Source: Chitinophaga costaii (lineage in GTDB: Bacteria > Bacteroidota > Bacteroidia > Chitinophagales > Chitinophagaceae). From it: a stretch of 43,116 nt of DNA. Shown one piece after another: positions 17,045 through 26,204 of this stretch; position 1 is the stretch's first letter, and each line of letters opens with the position of its first letter. The translations under genes and the position numbers were made by a program. The stretch spans positions 1 to 43,116 of the forward strand of contig NZ_FMAR01000020.1 in NCBI RefSeq assembly GCF_900094705.1, given 5' to 3'. The notes below the pieces were generated by a model that saw nothing but the letters and a program-made list of their open reading frames with translations, was not told where the DNA came from and searched no databases.

Positions 17045-18401
17045 CGTGTTTAACAAAGTTGGCGTTTGGTTGCTCCTTTGCTTCGCGCTGTTCTCCGTGC
17101 AGCAAGCATCGGCGCAAACAGCCCGGAAACTGACACTGGACGAAGCGATTCAGTTGGGTTTGCAAAACAGCAAACAGCTCAAATTGAATCAGGCACAGAT
17201 TGATGAGGCCACCGCTTCGCTCAGAGAAGCAAAAGATGACAGGCTCCCTGACCTGAAATTAAGCGGATCTTACCTCCGCCTGAACAATCCTAACATTACC
17301 TTGCGTACCGGCGGTAGTTCCGACTCTTCCGGTAGTGGCAGCAGTAGCTCTCCGAAGGTTTCTTCCGCTATGTACGGTATGGCCAGCCTAGCGCTACCCC
17401 TGTACACCGGTGGTAAAATCAAATACGGCATCGAATCTGCCAAGTACCTGGCAGAAGCCGCTAAGCTGGATGCAGAAAGCAACCGCGACGCGGTTATACA
17501 GAATACGGTGAATGCTTATAGCAACCTGTATAAATCTACCCGTTCTGTGGAGCTGGTGCAGCAGAACCTAGACCAGTCCCGTCAAAGAGACCGCGACTTT
17601 TCTAACATGGAGAAAAACGGATTGTTGGCTCGCAACGACCTCTTGAAATCTGAACTCCAAACTTCCAATGTAGAACTTACCCTGTTGGATGCACAGCGTA
17701 ACCGTAAAATGGCTAATGTTAATATGGACCTTATGCTGGGCCTTCCCGAAGACACCCAGTTGGAAGTAGATAGCACGGGCCTGGACTCCCTACCCGATGC
17801 AAAATCTGTAGTAGAGTGGGAACAAGCTGCCGCGCAAAATCGTAAGGATGTTGCCGCCCTGGCTGCCCGCGCAAAAGCTGCCAACTCGGCCATCGGCATT
17901 GCCAAAGCAGACTACCTGCCTACCGTTGCCCTCTCTGGTGGTTATGTAGCCATAAATATTCCCCATCTGGCAGAAGTGACCAATGCACTGAATATCGGTG
18001 TAGGCGTTTCCTATAACGTGGCTACCTTCTGGAAAACCGGTGCCAAAGTAGATAAAGCTAAGGCACAGGCCCGCCAGGTGGAAGCTAACCAGCAAGCATT
18101 GGACGATCAGATGCGCCTGCAAATTAACCAGGCATATGAAGATTATTTGCTGGCCCGCAAACAAATCGATGTATATAATGTAGCGGTAGAACAGGCCAAC
18201 GAAAACTATAAGATCACTAAAAATAAACACGACAACAACCTGGTGACCACCACCGACTTGCTGGACGCCAACGTAGCCCAGCTACAGGCAGTGTTGAACT
18301 TCGCCTTCTCTAAAGCCGATGCCGCAGTGGCCTATAAAAAACTGCTGCAGGCCAGTGGTACCCTGCACACCCAGTATAGCAACGTAAACAATAATCAGTA
18401 A
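17034..18401 (+). CDS. TolC-family outer-membrane efflux channel
   Basis: A 455-residue outer-membrane channel protein of the tripartite pump. Signal peptide 1-27 (cleavage after ASA in QASAQ). Two OEP repeats follow, about 34-225 and 245-440, with the typical LTLDEAIQLGLQNS opening and long coiled-coil helices rich in Ala, Gln and Asn. A Ser/Gly-rich stretch at 93-111 marks an extracellular loop between strands and is longer than usual. It overlaps the repressor gene by 11 bases and is followed after 31 bases by the membrane fusion protein. The order TetR-TolC-HlyD-EmrB is common in Bacteroidota drug-efflux operons. Confidence 0.93.
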   Translation: MKPNVFNKVGVWLLLCFALFSVQQASAQTARKLTLDEAIQLGLQNSKQLKLNQAQIDEATASLREAKDDRLPDLKLSGSYLRLNNPNITLRTGGSSDSSGSGSSSSPKVSSAMYGMASLALPLYTGGKIKYGIESAKYLAEAAKLDAESNRDAVIQNTVNAYSNLYKSTRSVELVQQNLDQSRQRDRDFSNMEKNGLLARNDLLKSELQTSNVELTLLDAQRNRKMANVNMDLMLGLPEDTQLEVDSTGLDSLPDAKSVVEWEQAAAQNRKDVAALAARAKAANSAIGIAKADYLPTVALSGGYVAINIPHLAEVTNALNIGVGVSYNVATFWKTGAKVDKAKAQARQVEANQQALDDQMRLQINQAYEDYLLARKQIDVYNVAVEQANENYKITKNKHDNNLVTTTDLLDANVAQLQAVLNFAFSKADAAVAYKKLLQASGTLHTQYSNVNNNQ

Positions 18402-18432
18402 AAACACACCTTTCAATATAAAACCCATTTAT

Positions 18433-19536
18433 ATGGAAACTAAAGAAACACAAGTGGAAGAAACACCTAAAAAAAGTAACAAGCGCTTTATCATAGTTTT
18501 GGCTATCCTGGTGATTGCCGGTGGTGCGTTCGGTATTACCAAATACATTCATGGCCAGCACCATGAAGAAACGGATGATGCACAGATCGAAGCCAATATC
18601 AGCCCGGTTATTCCCCGTATCAGTGGTTACATTACAGAAGTACACGTGGTAGATAACCAACGGGTGAAAAAAGGCGATACCCTGCTGGTACTCGACAACC
18701 GCGATGAACTGATTAAAGTAGAAGAAGCCAAAGCAGCACTGGCTGCGGCTAAGAGCGGCCTGGCCGTATCTGAAGCTGCCGCTGCCGCTGCTAAAGAAGG
18801 TATCAATTCTACACAGGCTAACGTGGCCATCGTAGACGCCCAGATAGAAGCTGCCAAAGTTACCCTGTGGAGAGCCAATCAGGACTTTGAACGCTACGCC
18901 AATCTGATTAAAGATCATTCTATTACCCAACAACAATACGAACAGGCCCAAGCAGCCAAGCAAAGTGCAGAACGCCAGTTGCAGGTGCTGCAAAGCCAGC
19001 GTAACCAGGCTTCCAGCCAAACTAATACGGTAAGTTCACAGACCCGCACCACCATTAACCAGGTGCCTGTTCAACAAGCTACCATCCAGCAGCGCGAAGC
19101 AGACCTGGCCAATGCAGAACTGGAACTGTCTTATACCGTGGTAACGGCGGCTACAGATGGTATCCTGAGCAAAACCAATATCCAGGTAGGGCAGTTCGTT
19201 CAGGCCGGTCAGGCCCTTTTTAACCTCGTGCTGGACGAAGCACCTTGGGTAATTGCCAACTACAAAGAAACACAGCTTACTAAAATGAAAATTGGCCAAA
19301 AAGTAATGGTAACGGTGGATGCTTATCCCGATCATGAATTCGAAGCCAAACTCACTTCCTTTTCTCCTGCTACCGGCGCACGCTTTGCCCTGCTGCCGCC
19401 CGACAATGCATCTGGCAACTTCGTAAAAGTAGTACAGCGCCTGCCGGTGAAAGTAGAGTTCGTAGATGCCAAGGATGAGCGCATTAAATCGCTGCGCCCG
19501 GGCATGAACGTGAACGTGGATGTGCATTTAGACTAA
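18433..19536 (+). CDS. HlyD/EmrA-family periplasmic adaptor of the efflux pump
   Basis: A 367-residue membrane fusion protein connecting the inner-membrane exporter to the TolC channel. A short cytoplasmic tail rich in Glu and Lys is followed by one membrane helix at 18-37; then comes the EmrA signature HHEETDDAQIEANISPVIPR, the first lipoyl half-motif (GYITEVHVVDNQRVKKGDTL), a coiled-coil hairpin of Ala-, Gln- and Lys-rich helices (about 95-220), the second lipoyl half (DGILSKTNIQVGQFVQAGQA) and a C-terminal beta-barrel (WVIANYKETQLTKMKIGQ, LRPGMNVNVDV). Length is typical of EmrA. The next operon gene is the EmrB-type exporter, separated by 124 bases that contain a large inverted repeat. Confidence 0.93.
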   Translation: METKETQVEETPKKSNKRFIIVLAILVIAGGAFGITKYIHGQHHEETDDAQIEANISPVIPRISGYITEVHVVDNQRVKKGDTLLVLDNRDELIKVEEAKAALAAAKSGLAVSEAAAAAAKEGINSTQANVAIVDAQIEAAKVTLWRANQDFERYANLIKDHSITQQQYEQAQAAKQSAERQLQVLQSQRNQASSQTNTVSSQTRTTINQVPVQQATIQQREADLANAELELSYTVVTAATDGILSKTNIQVGQFVQAGQALFNLVLDEAPWVIANYKETQLTKMKIGQKVMVTVDAYPDHEFEAKLTSFSPATGARFALLPPDNASGNFVKVVQRLPVKVEFVDAKDERIKSLRPGMNVNVDVHLD

Positions 19537-19552
19537 TACAAGGCCTGCGGCG

Positions 19553-19633
19553 CATGCCGTTAGCTTTTAGCAGTCAGGAAGTAATAGCTTGGATGAAAGG
19601 AATTAAAATTGTTTGCTAAAAGCTAACGGCATG
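19553..19633. repeat. 20-base perfect inverted repeat between adaptor and exporter genes
   Basis: The arm 19553-19572 is the exact reverse complement of 19614-19633, with a 41-base AT-rich centre. There is no T-run behind it, so it is not a standard terminator. The right arm contains an in-frame ATG (19631) of the exporter, which argues for the ATG at 19661 as the true start. It may be a REP/MITE-like dispersed element or an mRNA processing/attenuation hairpin; neither can be decided from this window. Confidence 0.75.
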
Positions 19634-19660
19634 GCTCGTGGCGCTTTAAACATATTACGT

Positions 19661-21238
19661 ATGCAACAACAAGACTCATTGGTAGAGTACGGTTTCCGCC
19701 GGGTGATTATCACCATTACGGCCGTATTGTGCGCACTGTTGGAGATCGTGGATACCACTATTGTAAACGTTGCGCTGAATAATATAAAAGGGAACATGGG
19801 GGCTACGCTTACCGAAGTAAGCTGGGTAGTAACTGCCTACGCTATCGGTAATGTAATCATTGTGCCGATGACCAGTTGGTTGTCCCAGCAATTTGGACGG
19901 CGTAACTACTTCGCGGCATCGATCGTGATCTTCACGATTTGTTCTTTCTTGTGCGGTAATGCGCACACCATGCCAGAACTCATCATCTTCCGCTTCCTGC
20001 AAGGCGTGGGCGGCGGTGCGCTACTGGTTACCTCTCAAACCCTCATTACGGAAGCCTATCCGCCGGAAAAACGCGGTATGGCCCAGGCTATTTACGGTAT
20101 GGGGGTAATTGTAGGCCCTACGCTGGGGCCTCCACTGGGGGGCTACATCGTGGATAACTTCGACTGGCCTTACATTTTTTACATTAACGTTCCCCTGGGT
20201 GTAATTTCCACCCTCTTTACCCTGGAGTTTGTAAAAAGCCCGAAATACGGAGAGAAAACGGCTATTAAGGATGTAGACTGGTTTGGCATTTTATGGCTGG
20301 CCGTATTTGTAGGCTCCCTGCAGTTTGTGCTGGAACGCGGCCAGGATGAAGACTGGTTTTCCAGTGACTTGATCGTATGCTTCTCCATCGCTTCCTTCTT
20401 TGGGTTCTTCTTCTTCCTGTGGCGGGAACTTACTTTCCGCAACCCTATCGTAAACCTCCGGGTTTTAGGCAATGGGAATTTAAGGGTGGGTACTATCCTG
20501 TCCTTTATTCTTGGTTTCGGGTTGTATGGCTCCACCTTTATTATCCCGCTGTATACCCAGGCTACGCTGGGCTGGACGGCCCAGGAATCGGGGTTACTCA
20601 TGCTGCCGGCTTCCCTGGTAACGGCCTTTATGATGCCCATCGTAGGCCAGCTACTGCAGCGTGGGCTTAAGCACCAATATATGGTGGCCTTTGGCATGCT
20701 TACGTTCTTTATTTACAGTTTCTGGGGGTATAATATTATTACGCCCGATACCGGCGCGGAGAACTTTTTCTGGATGCTGGTGGTGCGCGGGTTAGGTCTG
20801 GCCTTCCTGTTCATACCGATCACCATGTTATCGCTATCTACCCTCAAAGGCAAACAAATTGGGGAAGGTGCCGCCTTTACCGGTATGATGCGCCAGCTAG
20901 GCGGTTCATTTGGTGTGGCGCTGATCTCGACTTTCATTGCCCGTACTACGCAGCGTCATCATAGCGACCTGGTAAGCCATGTGACCGTTGATAACCTGGC
21001 CACACAACAAAGGGTATCCGGAGCCCAGGCCAATTTCATGGCCCATGGCATGGCACCGAATATTGCCCTGAAATCGGCTTACCAAGGTATAGAGTATGCC
21101 GTGATGAAGCAAGCTACCGTTATGTCGTACATGGAAACCTTCCTGTACCTGGGGGTAATGTTTCTCATCTGCATTCCGTTTGTGCTCATGGTAAAAAGCA
21201 CGAAGGCTGCCAAGCTGGATGCCTCTGCCATGCACTAA
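19661..21238 (+). CDS. EmrB/QacA-type MFS drug exporter (DHA2 family)
   Basis: A proton-driven exporter of about 525 residues with 14 predicted membrane segments, the inner-membrane engine of the tripartite pump. The DHA2 signature DTTIVNVALNNI closes helix 1, SQQFGRRNYF is the loop 2-3 motif A, FRFLQGVGGGALLVTSQTL is motif B, and GVIVGPTLGPPLGGYI is the antiporter motif C of helix 5. The frame opens upstream at 19613, but the ATG at 19661 (MQQQDSLVEYGFRR) fits family N-termini and avoids the inverted-repeat arm. Substrates of such pumps are hydrophobic drugs or fatty acids; the specific one cannot be told. Confidence 0.92.
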   Translation: MQQQDSLVEYGFRRVIITITAVLCALLEIVDTTIVNVALNNIKGNMGATLTEVSWVVTAYAIGNVIIVPMTSWLSQQFGRRNYFAASIVIFTICSFLCGNAHTMPELIIFRFLQGVGGGALLVTSQTLITEAYPPEKRGMAQAIYGMGVIVGPTLGPPLGGYIVDNFDWPYIFYINVPLGVISTLFTLEFVKSPKYGEKTAIKDVDWFGILWLAVFVGSLQFVLERGQDEDWFSSDLIVCFSIASFFGFFFFLWRELTFRNPIVNLRVLGNGNLRVGTILSFILGFGLYGSTFIIPLYTQATLGWTAQESGLLMLPASLVTAFMMPIVGQLLQRGLKHQYMVAFGMLTFFIYSFWGYNIITPDTGAENFFWMLVVRGLGLAFLFIPITMLSLSTLKGKQIGEGAAFTGMMRQLGGSFGVALISTFIARTTQRHHSDLVSHVTVDNLATQQRVSGAQANFMAHGMAPNIALKSAYQGIEYAVMKQATVMSYMETFLYLGVMFLICIPFVLMVKSTKAAKLDASAMH

Positions 21239-21351
21239 GAAAATCGTAAAACCCGGTACGGTAAGGGTCCCGTTTTTAAGACAGGTTATAGTTACAATAG
21301 CACCATTCAAGTATCATCATTCATTTTACCGTACTGGCTTTACCATATATA

Positions 21352-21387
21352 AAAAGGGCGTATCACATTTAGGATACGCCCTTTTCA
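21352..21387. terminator. Strong bidirectional-type terminator behind the efflux operon
   Basis: A 13-pair perfect stem, 21352-21364 with 21373-21385, has an eight-base loop; the stem ends in A4/T4 on its outer side, so it could work on either strand. It follows the exporter stop by about 115 bases. Between them a further inverted repeat, GTACGGTAA near 21257 and TTACCGTAC near 21327, is visible. Confidence 0.8.
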
Positions 21388-21546
21388 TTTTATACCAGCC
21401 AGCGCCATCACGATCCTCTCCTTTCAACTGCTCAAAAATAATAAATAGTTTATTTTAATATTATAGGATGCCCCGTCGGGGATTTCCGCTTGTATAATCC
21501 GTTATTTTTTGTAAATTTATATTGACCACGTTAAAAATTCCCCCTC

Positions 21547-22098
21547 ATGTTGCAAACGCTCAATTACCAAACAGCTGCGTTGCCCGACAACTATTCCATT
21601 TTTAAAGAAGCGGTAAAGATCGGTAAAGTTTATAAAAAGGAATGGCTGGGCTGGACGATGGACGCCGAAATTGCCGGACGCCGCTTTTCATTTAGCAAGC
21701 GCGGGCTTTTCCAGAACATCATTCATATTGAAGACAAAGACACCCATACCTCCCTGGGAGCACTCACCATTCAGCCGTTTTTCCGTTGGATGCCCCGGGC
21801 AATGCTCAAATTAGCAGACGGCAGTAGCTTCCGCTGGATGAACAGTCGCCTGTTTTCTGCAGACTGGCAGTGGCGGGAGGAAAACCGTATTGTGATGAGT
21901 GCCAAAGAACCCTGGCACCTGAATATGGCTAATGGCAGCATACTCGTGCGCGCCAGTGTAAAACAAAAGGAATTATTGCTTTCCCTGGGTTTATTGCTGC
22001 GCAATAATTTTGGCCGCCGCTCTTTATTAAGCCTGCTGGTATGTTTGGCATTACTGGCAATGGGCATCTTATCCCGATTGTTCCTGGGCCAACAGTAG
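21547..22098 (+). CDS. Uncharacterised protein with C-terminal membrane anchor
   Basis: A 183-residue protein that I do not recognise. Residues 1-150 are soluble, rich in Trp, Arg and Phe, with alternating hydrophobic stretches (FFRWMPRAMLKLADGSSFRW) suggesting a beta-rich fold, loosely like LURP-one/tubby-type membrane-linked domains, though this is a guess. Residues about 158-178 form one membrane helix (LLSLLVCLALLAMGILSRLF). There is no signal peptide, so the N-terminal domain probably faces the cytoplasm. It stands alone between the efflux operon and a convergent gene. Codon use matches its neighbours and the frame is intact. Confidence 0.7.
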   Translation: MLQTLNYQTAALPDNYSIFKEAVKIGKVYKKEWLGWTMDAEIAGRRFSFSKRGLFQNIIHIEDKDTHTSLGALTIQPFFRWMPRAMLKLADGSSFRWMNSRLFSADWQWREENRIVMSAKEPWHLNMANGSILVRASVKQKELLLSLGLLLRNNFGRRSLLSLLVCLALLAMGILSRLFLGQQ

Positions 22099-22177
22099 TT
22101 ATCTCGTGGGGATGATGTATGTTTTTTTGTTCGCAGGGGTATATGTTTGCCAGCATTACCCCTGCACTCTAGTTCCT

Positions 22178-22555
22178 TTATTCATCCGCCGCAAAAGTAA
22201 GCACATAACCATCTGTATCGATGATGGTAAATTCTGTAGCACCGTAAAATGTTTTTTCAAGGCCCTTTAGTACGGTAACCTTACCCCGTATACTTTCGAA
22301 AAACGATGTTACTTCCTCCCGCTTAATGTACAATAACAGTGAACCACCTGTTTTGTCCCGCTGAATTTCCGGCAGCTCCGTGCCCAGGCTTTCCAAGGTT
22401 TGCAACATAATATTTACCGACCCGCTCTCCAACATGGCCCAGACATAAGGTGCGGCCTCTGGTACGGTCATTACTTTTTTAAATCCTAGCTTTTCATAAA
22501 AGGCAATACTGAGTAGGATATCCCTGACAAAGAGGTTAGGAGAAATGCTTTGCAT
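22178..22555 (-). CDS. VOC-superfamily (glyoxalase/bleomycin-resistance-like) protein
   Basis: A 125-residue single-module protein of the vicinal oxygen chelate fold. The beta-alpha-beta pattern is recognisable: NLFVRDILLSIAFYEKLGF, then VNIMLQTLESL, a second half with GGSLLLYIKREEVTSFFESI, and the terminal IIDTDGYVLTFAADE typical of the family end. The frame stays open upstream to 22639, but the ATG at 22555 (MQSISPNLFVRD) gives the conventional start. Such proteins may be dioxygenases, isomerases or antibiotic-binding proteins; not all metal-ligand positions are obvious here, so the function is open. Convergent with the preceding gene. Confidence 0.8.
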   Translation of the reverse strand: MQSISPNLFVRDILLSIAFYEKLGFKKVMTVPEAAPYVWAMLESGSVNIMLQTLESLGTELPEIQRDKTGGSLLLYIKREEVTSFFESIRGKVTVLKGLEKTFYGATEFTIIDTDGYVLTFAADE

Positions 22556-22814
22556 AGCGAGCGTTTTAGTTGTAACAATATAATCTTTTATAAGAATAGT
22601 GCAAATGTAAAAAGTTGCCCTGCTACCTGATGGTGTCACGTATGTATGACCAGTAAAAGAACTTTACGGTAACGCATATCATCAATAAGCCTAAACAAAT
22701 AATAAGTCAAATTACTTTGCCCATAATTTTATATAATAAACCGATGATAAGTATACTTAATGAGTATTAACTTTTACATAATGTTCACGTAACAATTCCT
22801 TAACAGTTGGTGGG

Positions 22815-22822
22815 TAGGTTTG
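22815..22822 (+). promoter_or_regulatory. Bacteroidota -7 promoter element of the Oar-like receptor gene
   Basis: TAGGTTTG at 22815-22822 matches the TAnnTTTG consensus of the Bacteroidota housekeeping sigma factor. The GTG start lies 17 bases on, leaving a very short leader. No clear -33 TTG partner is seen at the expected distance. Confidence 0.55.
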
Positions 22823-22838
22823 CAAAAATTTTACGCAC

Positions 22839-25800
22839 GTGAATAAGTTTTACGCAGCATTCGTACTCCTTGCCAGTTTATTTTTTTCAACGCCTGCATT
22901 GTATGCGCAGGTAACTACCGCCCAGATCACCGGTAAAATAGCCAGCACCAAAGGCGAAAACCTGCCCGGTGTTACCGTGATCGTGATCAATACGGCTACC
23001 GGTGCTAAAGCCGGCGCTACCACCAACGCTGATGGGCGCTACATCATTACCAACCTTAATCCCGGCGGCCCTTACCACCTCACAATTACTTACGTGGGGT
23101 ATCAGCAACAGGAACGCACAGACCTGAACCTTACTTTGGGTGGCACTACGCTCAACTTTACCCTGGCGGAAGCATCTACCGCCTTGCAAGAAGTTGTGGT
23201 TAAAGGCCAGACAGCTCCCCGGAATGGAGGCACTAAAATAGGCCAGGACCAGCTTAAGAACCTGCCTTCCGCCAACCGTAGCCTGCAAGATATGACCCGC
23301 ACAACGCCGCAGAGCAATAACAACTCTTTCCTGGGTACCAACTTCCGGTACAACAACGTAACACTGGATGGCGCCATTAACAACGATGCGATTGGGTTCA
23401 GTCCTTCCTTGGGTGGACAAACCAACGCTTCCGGCCAGCCCGGTAGCTCTACCCGTACCAACCCCGTATCGCTAGACGCGGTGCAGGACATTCAGGTATT
23501 GCTGGCGCCTTACGATGTGAAGATCGGTAACTTCCTCGGCGGTTCTATTAACGCCGTAACCCGCAGTGGTACGAACACTTTTCATGGTTCTGTATATGGT
23601 TTTGGCCGTACGGCCGGGTTTATCGGTAAGAACAATGCCGGCGATGGTTCCAAAGAACCATCCGATTTTCATGATTACCAGGCAGGCATCCGCCTTGGTT
23701 TTCCTATCATCAAAGACAAATTGTTTTTCTTCACCAATGAAGAAATTACCCGTCGCGTAGATCCAGTGATCCTCGCTGCCGGTTCAAAAGATATTGGGCA
23801 GTTAATGACCTTGCAAGACGCACAGGCCATCACTGATCATATGAAAACAGCCTATGGTGTAGATCCCGGTACTTACGGCAACTCCAGCATTTATTCCAAT
23901 TCCAATAAGTTCTTTAACCGACTGGATTGGAATATCAGCGATAAACATCAGTTGTCGCTGCGCAATAACTACATACATTCCGAGGCAACAAACCTGGAAC
24001 GCGATCAGCAGGATTTCCGCTTTAAAGGCATTGATTACGTACAGACCAATAACCAGAACTCTACCGTGGCAGAGTTGAAGAGCCGTTTTAATAACGTAGT
24101 TTCCAATAACCTGGTACTGGGTTATTCCGATATACACGATTACCGTACGCCTGCTTCCAATCCTGCTTTGCCGCAGATACAGATTGCCGGACCTAATGGT
24201 AGTGGTACCATTTTCCTGGGTACAGACCGCGAAGCGGCTATCTTTAACATGAAGCAAAAAACGATGGAAGTAACCGATAACGTTACCATCTTCAAAGGTA
24301 AAAACACCTGGACGGTGGGTACGCACAACGAGTTTTATAACATCACCTACGGCTTTGTAAACTCCTGGAATGGTCGCGTGGATTATGGCTCTGTGGCCGA
24401 TTTCCTGGCCAACAATCCCAGCCGCGTACGGGGTAACTTTAATTATACCAACAATACCCGTGAATACATCATGGACAATCCGCCGGCTAAGTTTAAAGTA
24501 AACCTGTTTAGCCTGTATGGCCAGGACGAAATACAACTGTCCGATAGATTCCGCCTAACGTTGGGCGTTCGTTTCGACTACACCGATATCCCGAATAAGC
24601 AGCCGCTAAGTTCCAAAACTACGGGTGCACCAGTAGACCAGTATTATGGAAACACCTTTACTTATACCAAGCCGAAAGACATCCGCAACGATTTCATGAA
24701 TAACGTACAGGTGTCGCCCCGGCTGGGCTTTAACTACGATATCAATGGCGACCAAAGCGCCATCCTGCGCGGCGGTACCGGCCTGTTTACCGGCCGTATC
24801 CCTTTTGCCTGGATGGGATATGCTTACTATAACAATGGGGTAACCTATGGCGCGTATGATAACAAAGCTTCTGTGAAACCCTTTGTAGCTGGTACAGACC
24901 CTATCCGCGACGCCATTGCCAACCCGGGTAAGGGGGTGATCGGGGCTGCTAACTTTGCCGCTAAACAAGGTGTAAATGTAAATGATGCTGCAGGTGCCAC
25001 CCAGGTAGATATGATTGACAACAACTTTAAAATGCCGCAGGCATGGAGAAGCAGCCTGGCCTTTGATTACACCACCACCGATGGCTGGAAATTTACCGTA
25101 GAAGGTATTTACACCAAAGTAATTTATGACCTGAAATTCCAGCAGGTAAATGTGCCAGACAACCCCATTTATTTTTCTTATGATACCAAACACCAGCAGC
25201 CTATCTGGAGCAATGGGGGCAAGATCAATCCCCTGTTCACCAACGCTTACCTGCTGTCTAACACCAAGGATGGTAACCGGTACAGCATCACTGGCCAGGT
25301 CACTAAATCATTCCCCTTTGGGCTGAATGTAATGGCAGCCTATACTTACGGCCAGTCTAAAGACGTGACCAACGGTATCCGCAACTCTATGGAATCTAAC
25401 TGGCAGCTAAACCCGGCCCTGAACCCGAATAATCCCGGCCTGGCATACTCCAACTTCGACATCCGCCATCGTATCGTAGCTACGGCCAACTACAAACTGG
25501 ATTGGGCGAACAAACATACCTGGGTATCTAACTTCACCCTGTTCTTTAACACCTCTTCCGGTTTGCCATTCACCTATGGCTTCCAGAATGCTACCATCCA
25601 GAATACGGCACAGCAGGTAAGCCTGGCTTACATTCCGCTGAAAGGCCACGAGCAGGAGCTCATTCCCGACGCCACACAGGCCGCCGCTTTTGCTACCTAC
25701 ATTGATAACGATAAATACCTGAAAACCCGCCGTGGTGAGTTTACCGAACGAAATGGTGCCCGCACGCCCTGGAATACTTCGCTGGACTTCCGCTTTGCGC

Positions 25801-26096
25801 AGGACTTTAACATACAGGCTGGCAAGGTGAAACATACCATCACGCTGACGTATGATATTGTGAACCTCACCAACCTGCTGAACAAGAGTTGGGGTTACCA
25901 ATACTTCTCGCCAAACACGTACAACTCTACCGGCAGTATAGGCCTGGTGGCGCTGAAATCTATCACCACCACCGATGGCGCTGGCAATACCGTTACCACG
26001 CCGCAGTACAAATGGGGACAGCCCATTGCGCCTTACTCCAAAGACCTGTTCAACAGCCGTTACCAAATGCAACTGGGCCTGCGCTACAGCTTCTAG
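22839..26096 (+). CDS. Oar-like TonB-dependent receptor
   Basis: A 1085-residue outer-membrane protein of the Oar/CirA-related receptor class. The N-terminus is a signal peptide (MNKFYAAFVLLASLFFSTPA, cleavage near residue 23), then a carboxypeptidase-regulatory-like domain (about 28-110, with GVTVIVINTATGAKAGATT), a plug (about 125-235, including NVTLDGAINNDAIGF and GGSINAVTRSGTNTFHGSVY, an Oar hallmark) and a large barrel ending in LGLRYSF with the expected terminal Phe. GTG 22839 was chosen because it begins the signal peptide. No susD-like gene follows, so it is not a Sus pair; Oar proteins have been tied to protein or peptide uptake and to secretion of signals in other bacteria. The substrate is unknown. 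Confidence 0.93.
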   Translation: MNKFYAAFVLLASLFFSTPALYAQVTTAQITGKIASTKGENLPGVTVIVINTATGAKAGATTNADGRYIITNLNPGGPYHLTITYVGYQQQERTDLNLTLGGTTLNFTLAEASTALQEVVVKGQTAPRNGGTKIGQDQLKNLPSANRSLQDMTRTTPQSNNNSFLGTNFRYNNVTLDGAINNDAIGFSPSLGGQTNASGQPGSSTRTNPVSLDAVQDIQVLLAPYDVKIGNFLGGSINAVTRSGTNTFHGSVYGFGRTAGFIGKNNAGDGSKEPSDFHDYQAGIRLGFPIIKDKLFFFTNEEITRRVDPVILAAGSKDIGQLMTLQDAQAITDHMKTAYGVDPGTYGNSSIYSNSNKFFNRLDWNISDKHQLSLRNNYIHSEATNLERDQQDFRFKGIDYVQTNNQNSTVAELKSRFNNVVSNNLVLGYSDIHDYRTPASNPALPQIQIAGPNGSGTIFLGTDREAAIFNMKQKTMEVTDNVTIFKGKNTWTVGTHNEFYNITYGFVNSWNGRVDYGSVADFLANNPSRVRGNFNYTNNTREYIMDNPPAKFKVNLFSLYGQDEIQLSDRFRLTLGVRFDYTDIPNKQPLSSKTTGAPVDQYYGNTFTYTKPKDIRNDFMNNVQVSPRLGFNYDINGDQSAILRGGTGLFTGRIPFAWMGYAYYNNGVTYGAYDNKASVKPFVAGTDPIRDAIANPGKGVIGAANFAAKQGVNVNDAAGATQVDMIDNNFKMPQAWRSSLAFDYTTTDGWKFTVEGIYTKVIYDLKFQQVNVPDNPIYFSYDTKHQQPIWSNGGKINPLFTNAYLLSNTKDGNRYSITGQVTKSFPFGLNVMAAYTYGQSKDVTNGIRNSMESNWQLNPALNPNNPGLAYSNFDIRHRIVATANYKLDWANKHTWVSNFTLFFNTSSGLPFTYGFQNATIQNTAQQVSLAYIPLKGHEQELIPDATQAAAFATYIDNDKYLKTRRGEFTERNGARTPWNTSLDFRFAQDFNIQAGKVKHTITLTYDIVNLTNLLNKSWGYQYFSPNTYNSTGSIGLVALKSITTTDGAGNTVTTPQYKWGQPIAPYSKDLFNSRYQMQLGLRYSF

Positions 26097-26124
26097 TCGA
26101 TCATAACCATGATACCTGCTACCA

Positions 26125-26154
26125 ACGCGGCCTTTGCAAGAAGGCCGCGTTTTT
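26125..26154 (+). terminator. Terminator after the Oar-like receptor gene
   Basis: A ten-pair perfect stem, 26125-26134 with 26141-26150, has a TGCAAG loop and is followed by TTTT and further T-rich sequence. It lies about 30 bases behind the receptor stop and separates it from the esterase gene. Confidence 0.85.
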
Positions 26155-26204
26155 GTTATGACAAGTTTCGCTACTTTTATAGGGTCACTTAAACTGGAAT
26201 TGTT

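Noticed and set aside
22133..22165. Hairpin GCAGGGGTA/TACCCCTGC between convergent genes as a terminator
   Set aside because: The plus-strand T-run is before the stem, not behind it, and the loop is 15 bases; it is not a convincing terminator on either strand.
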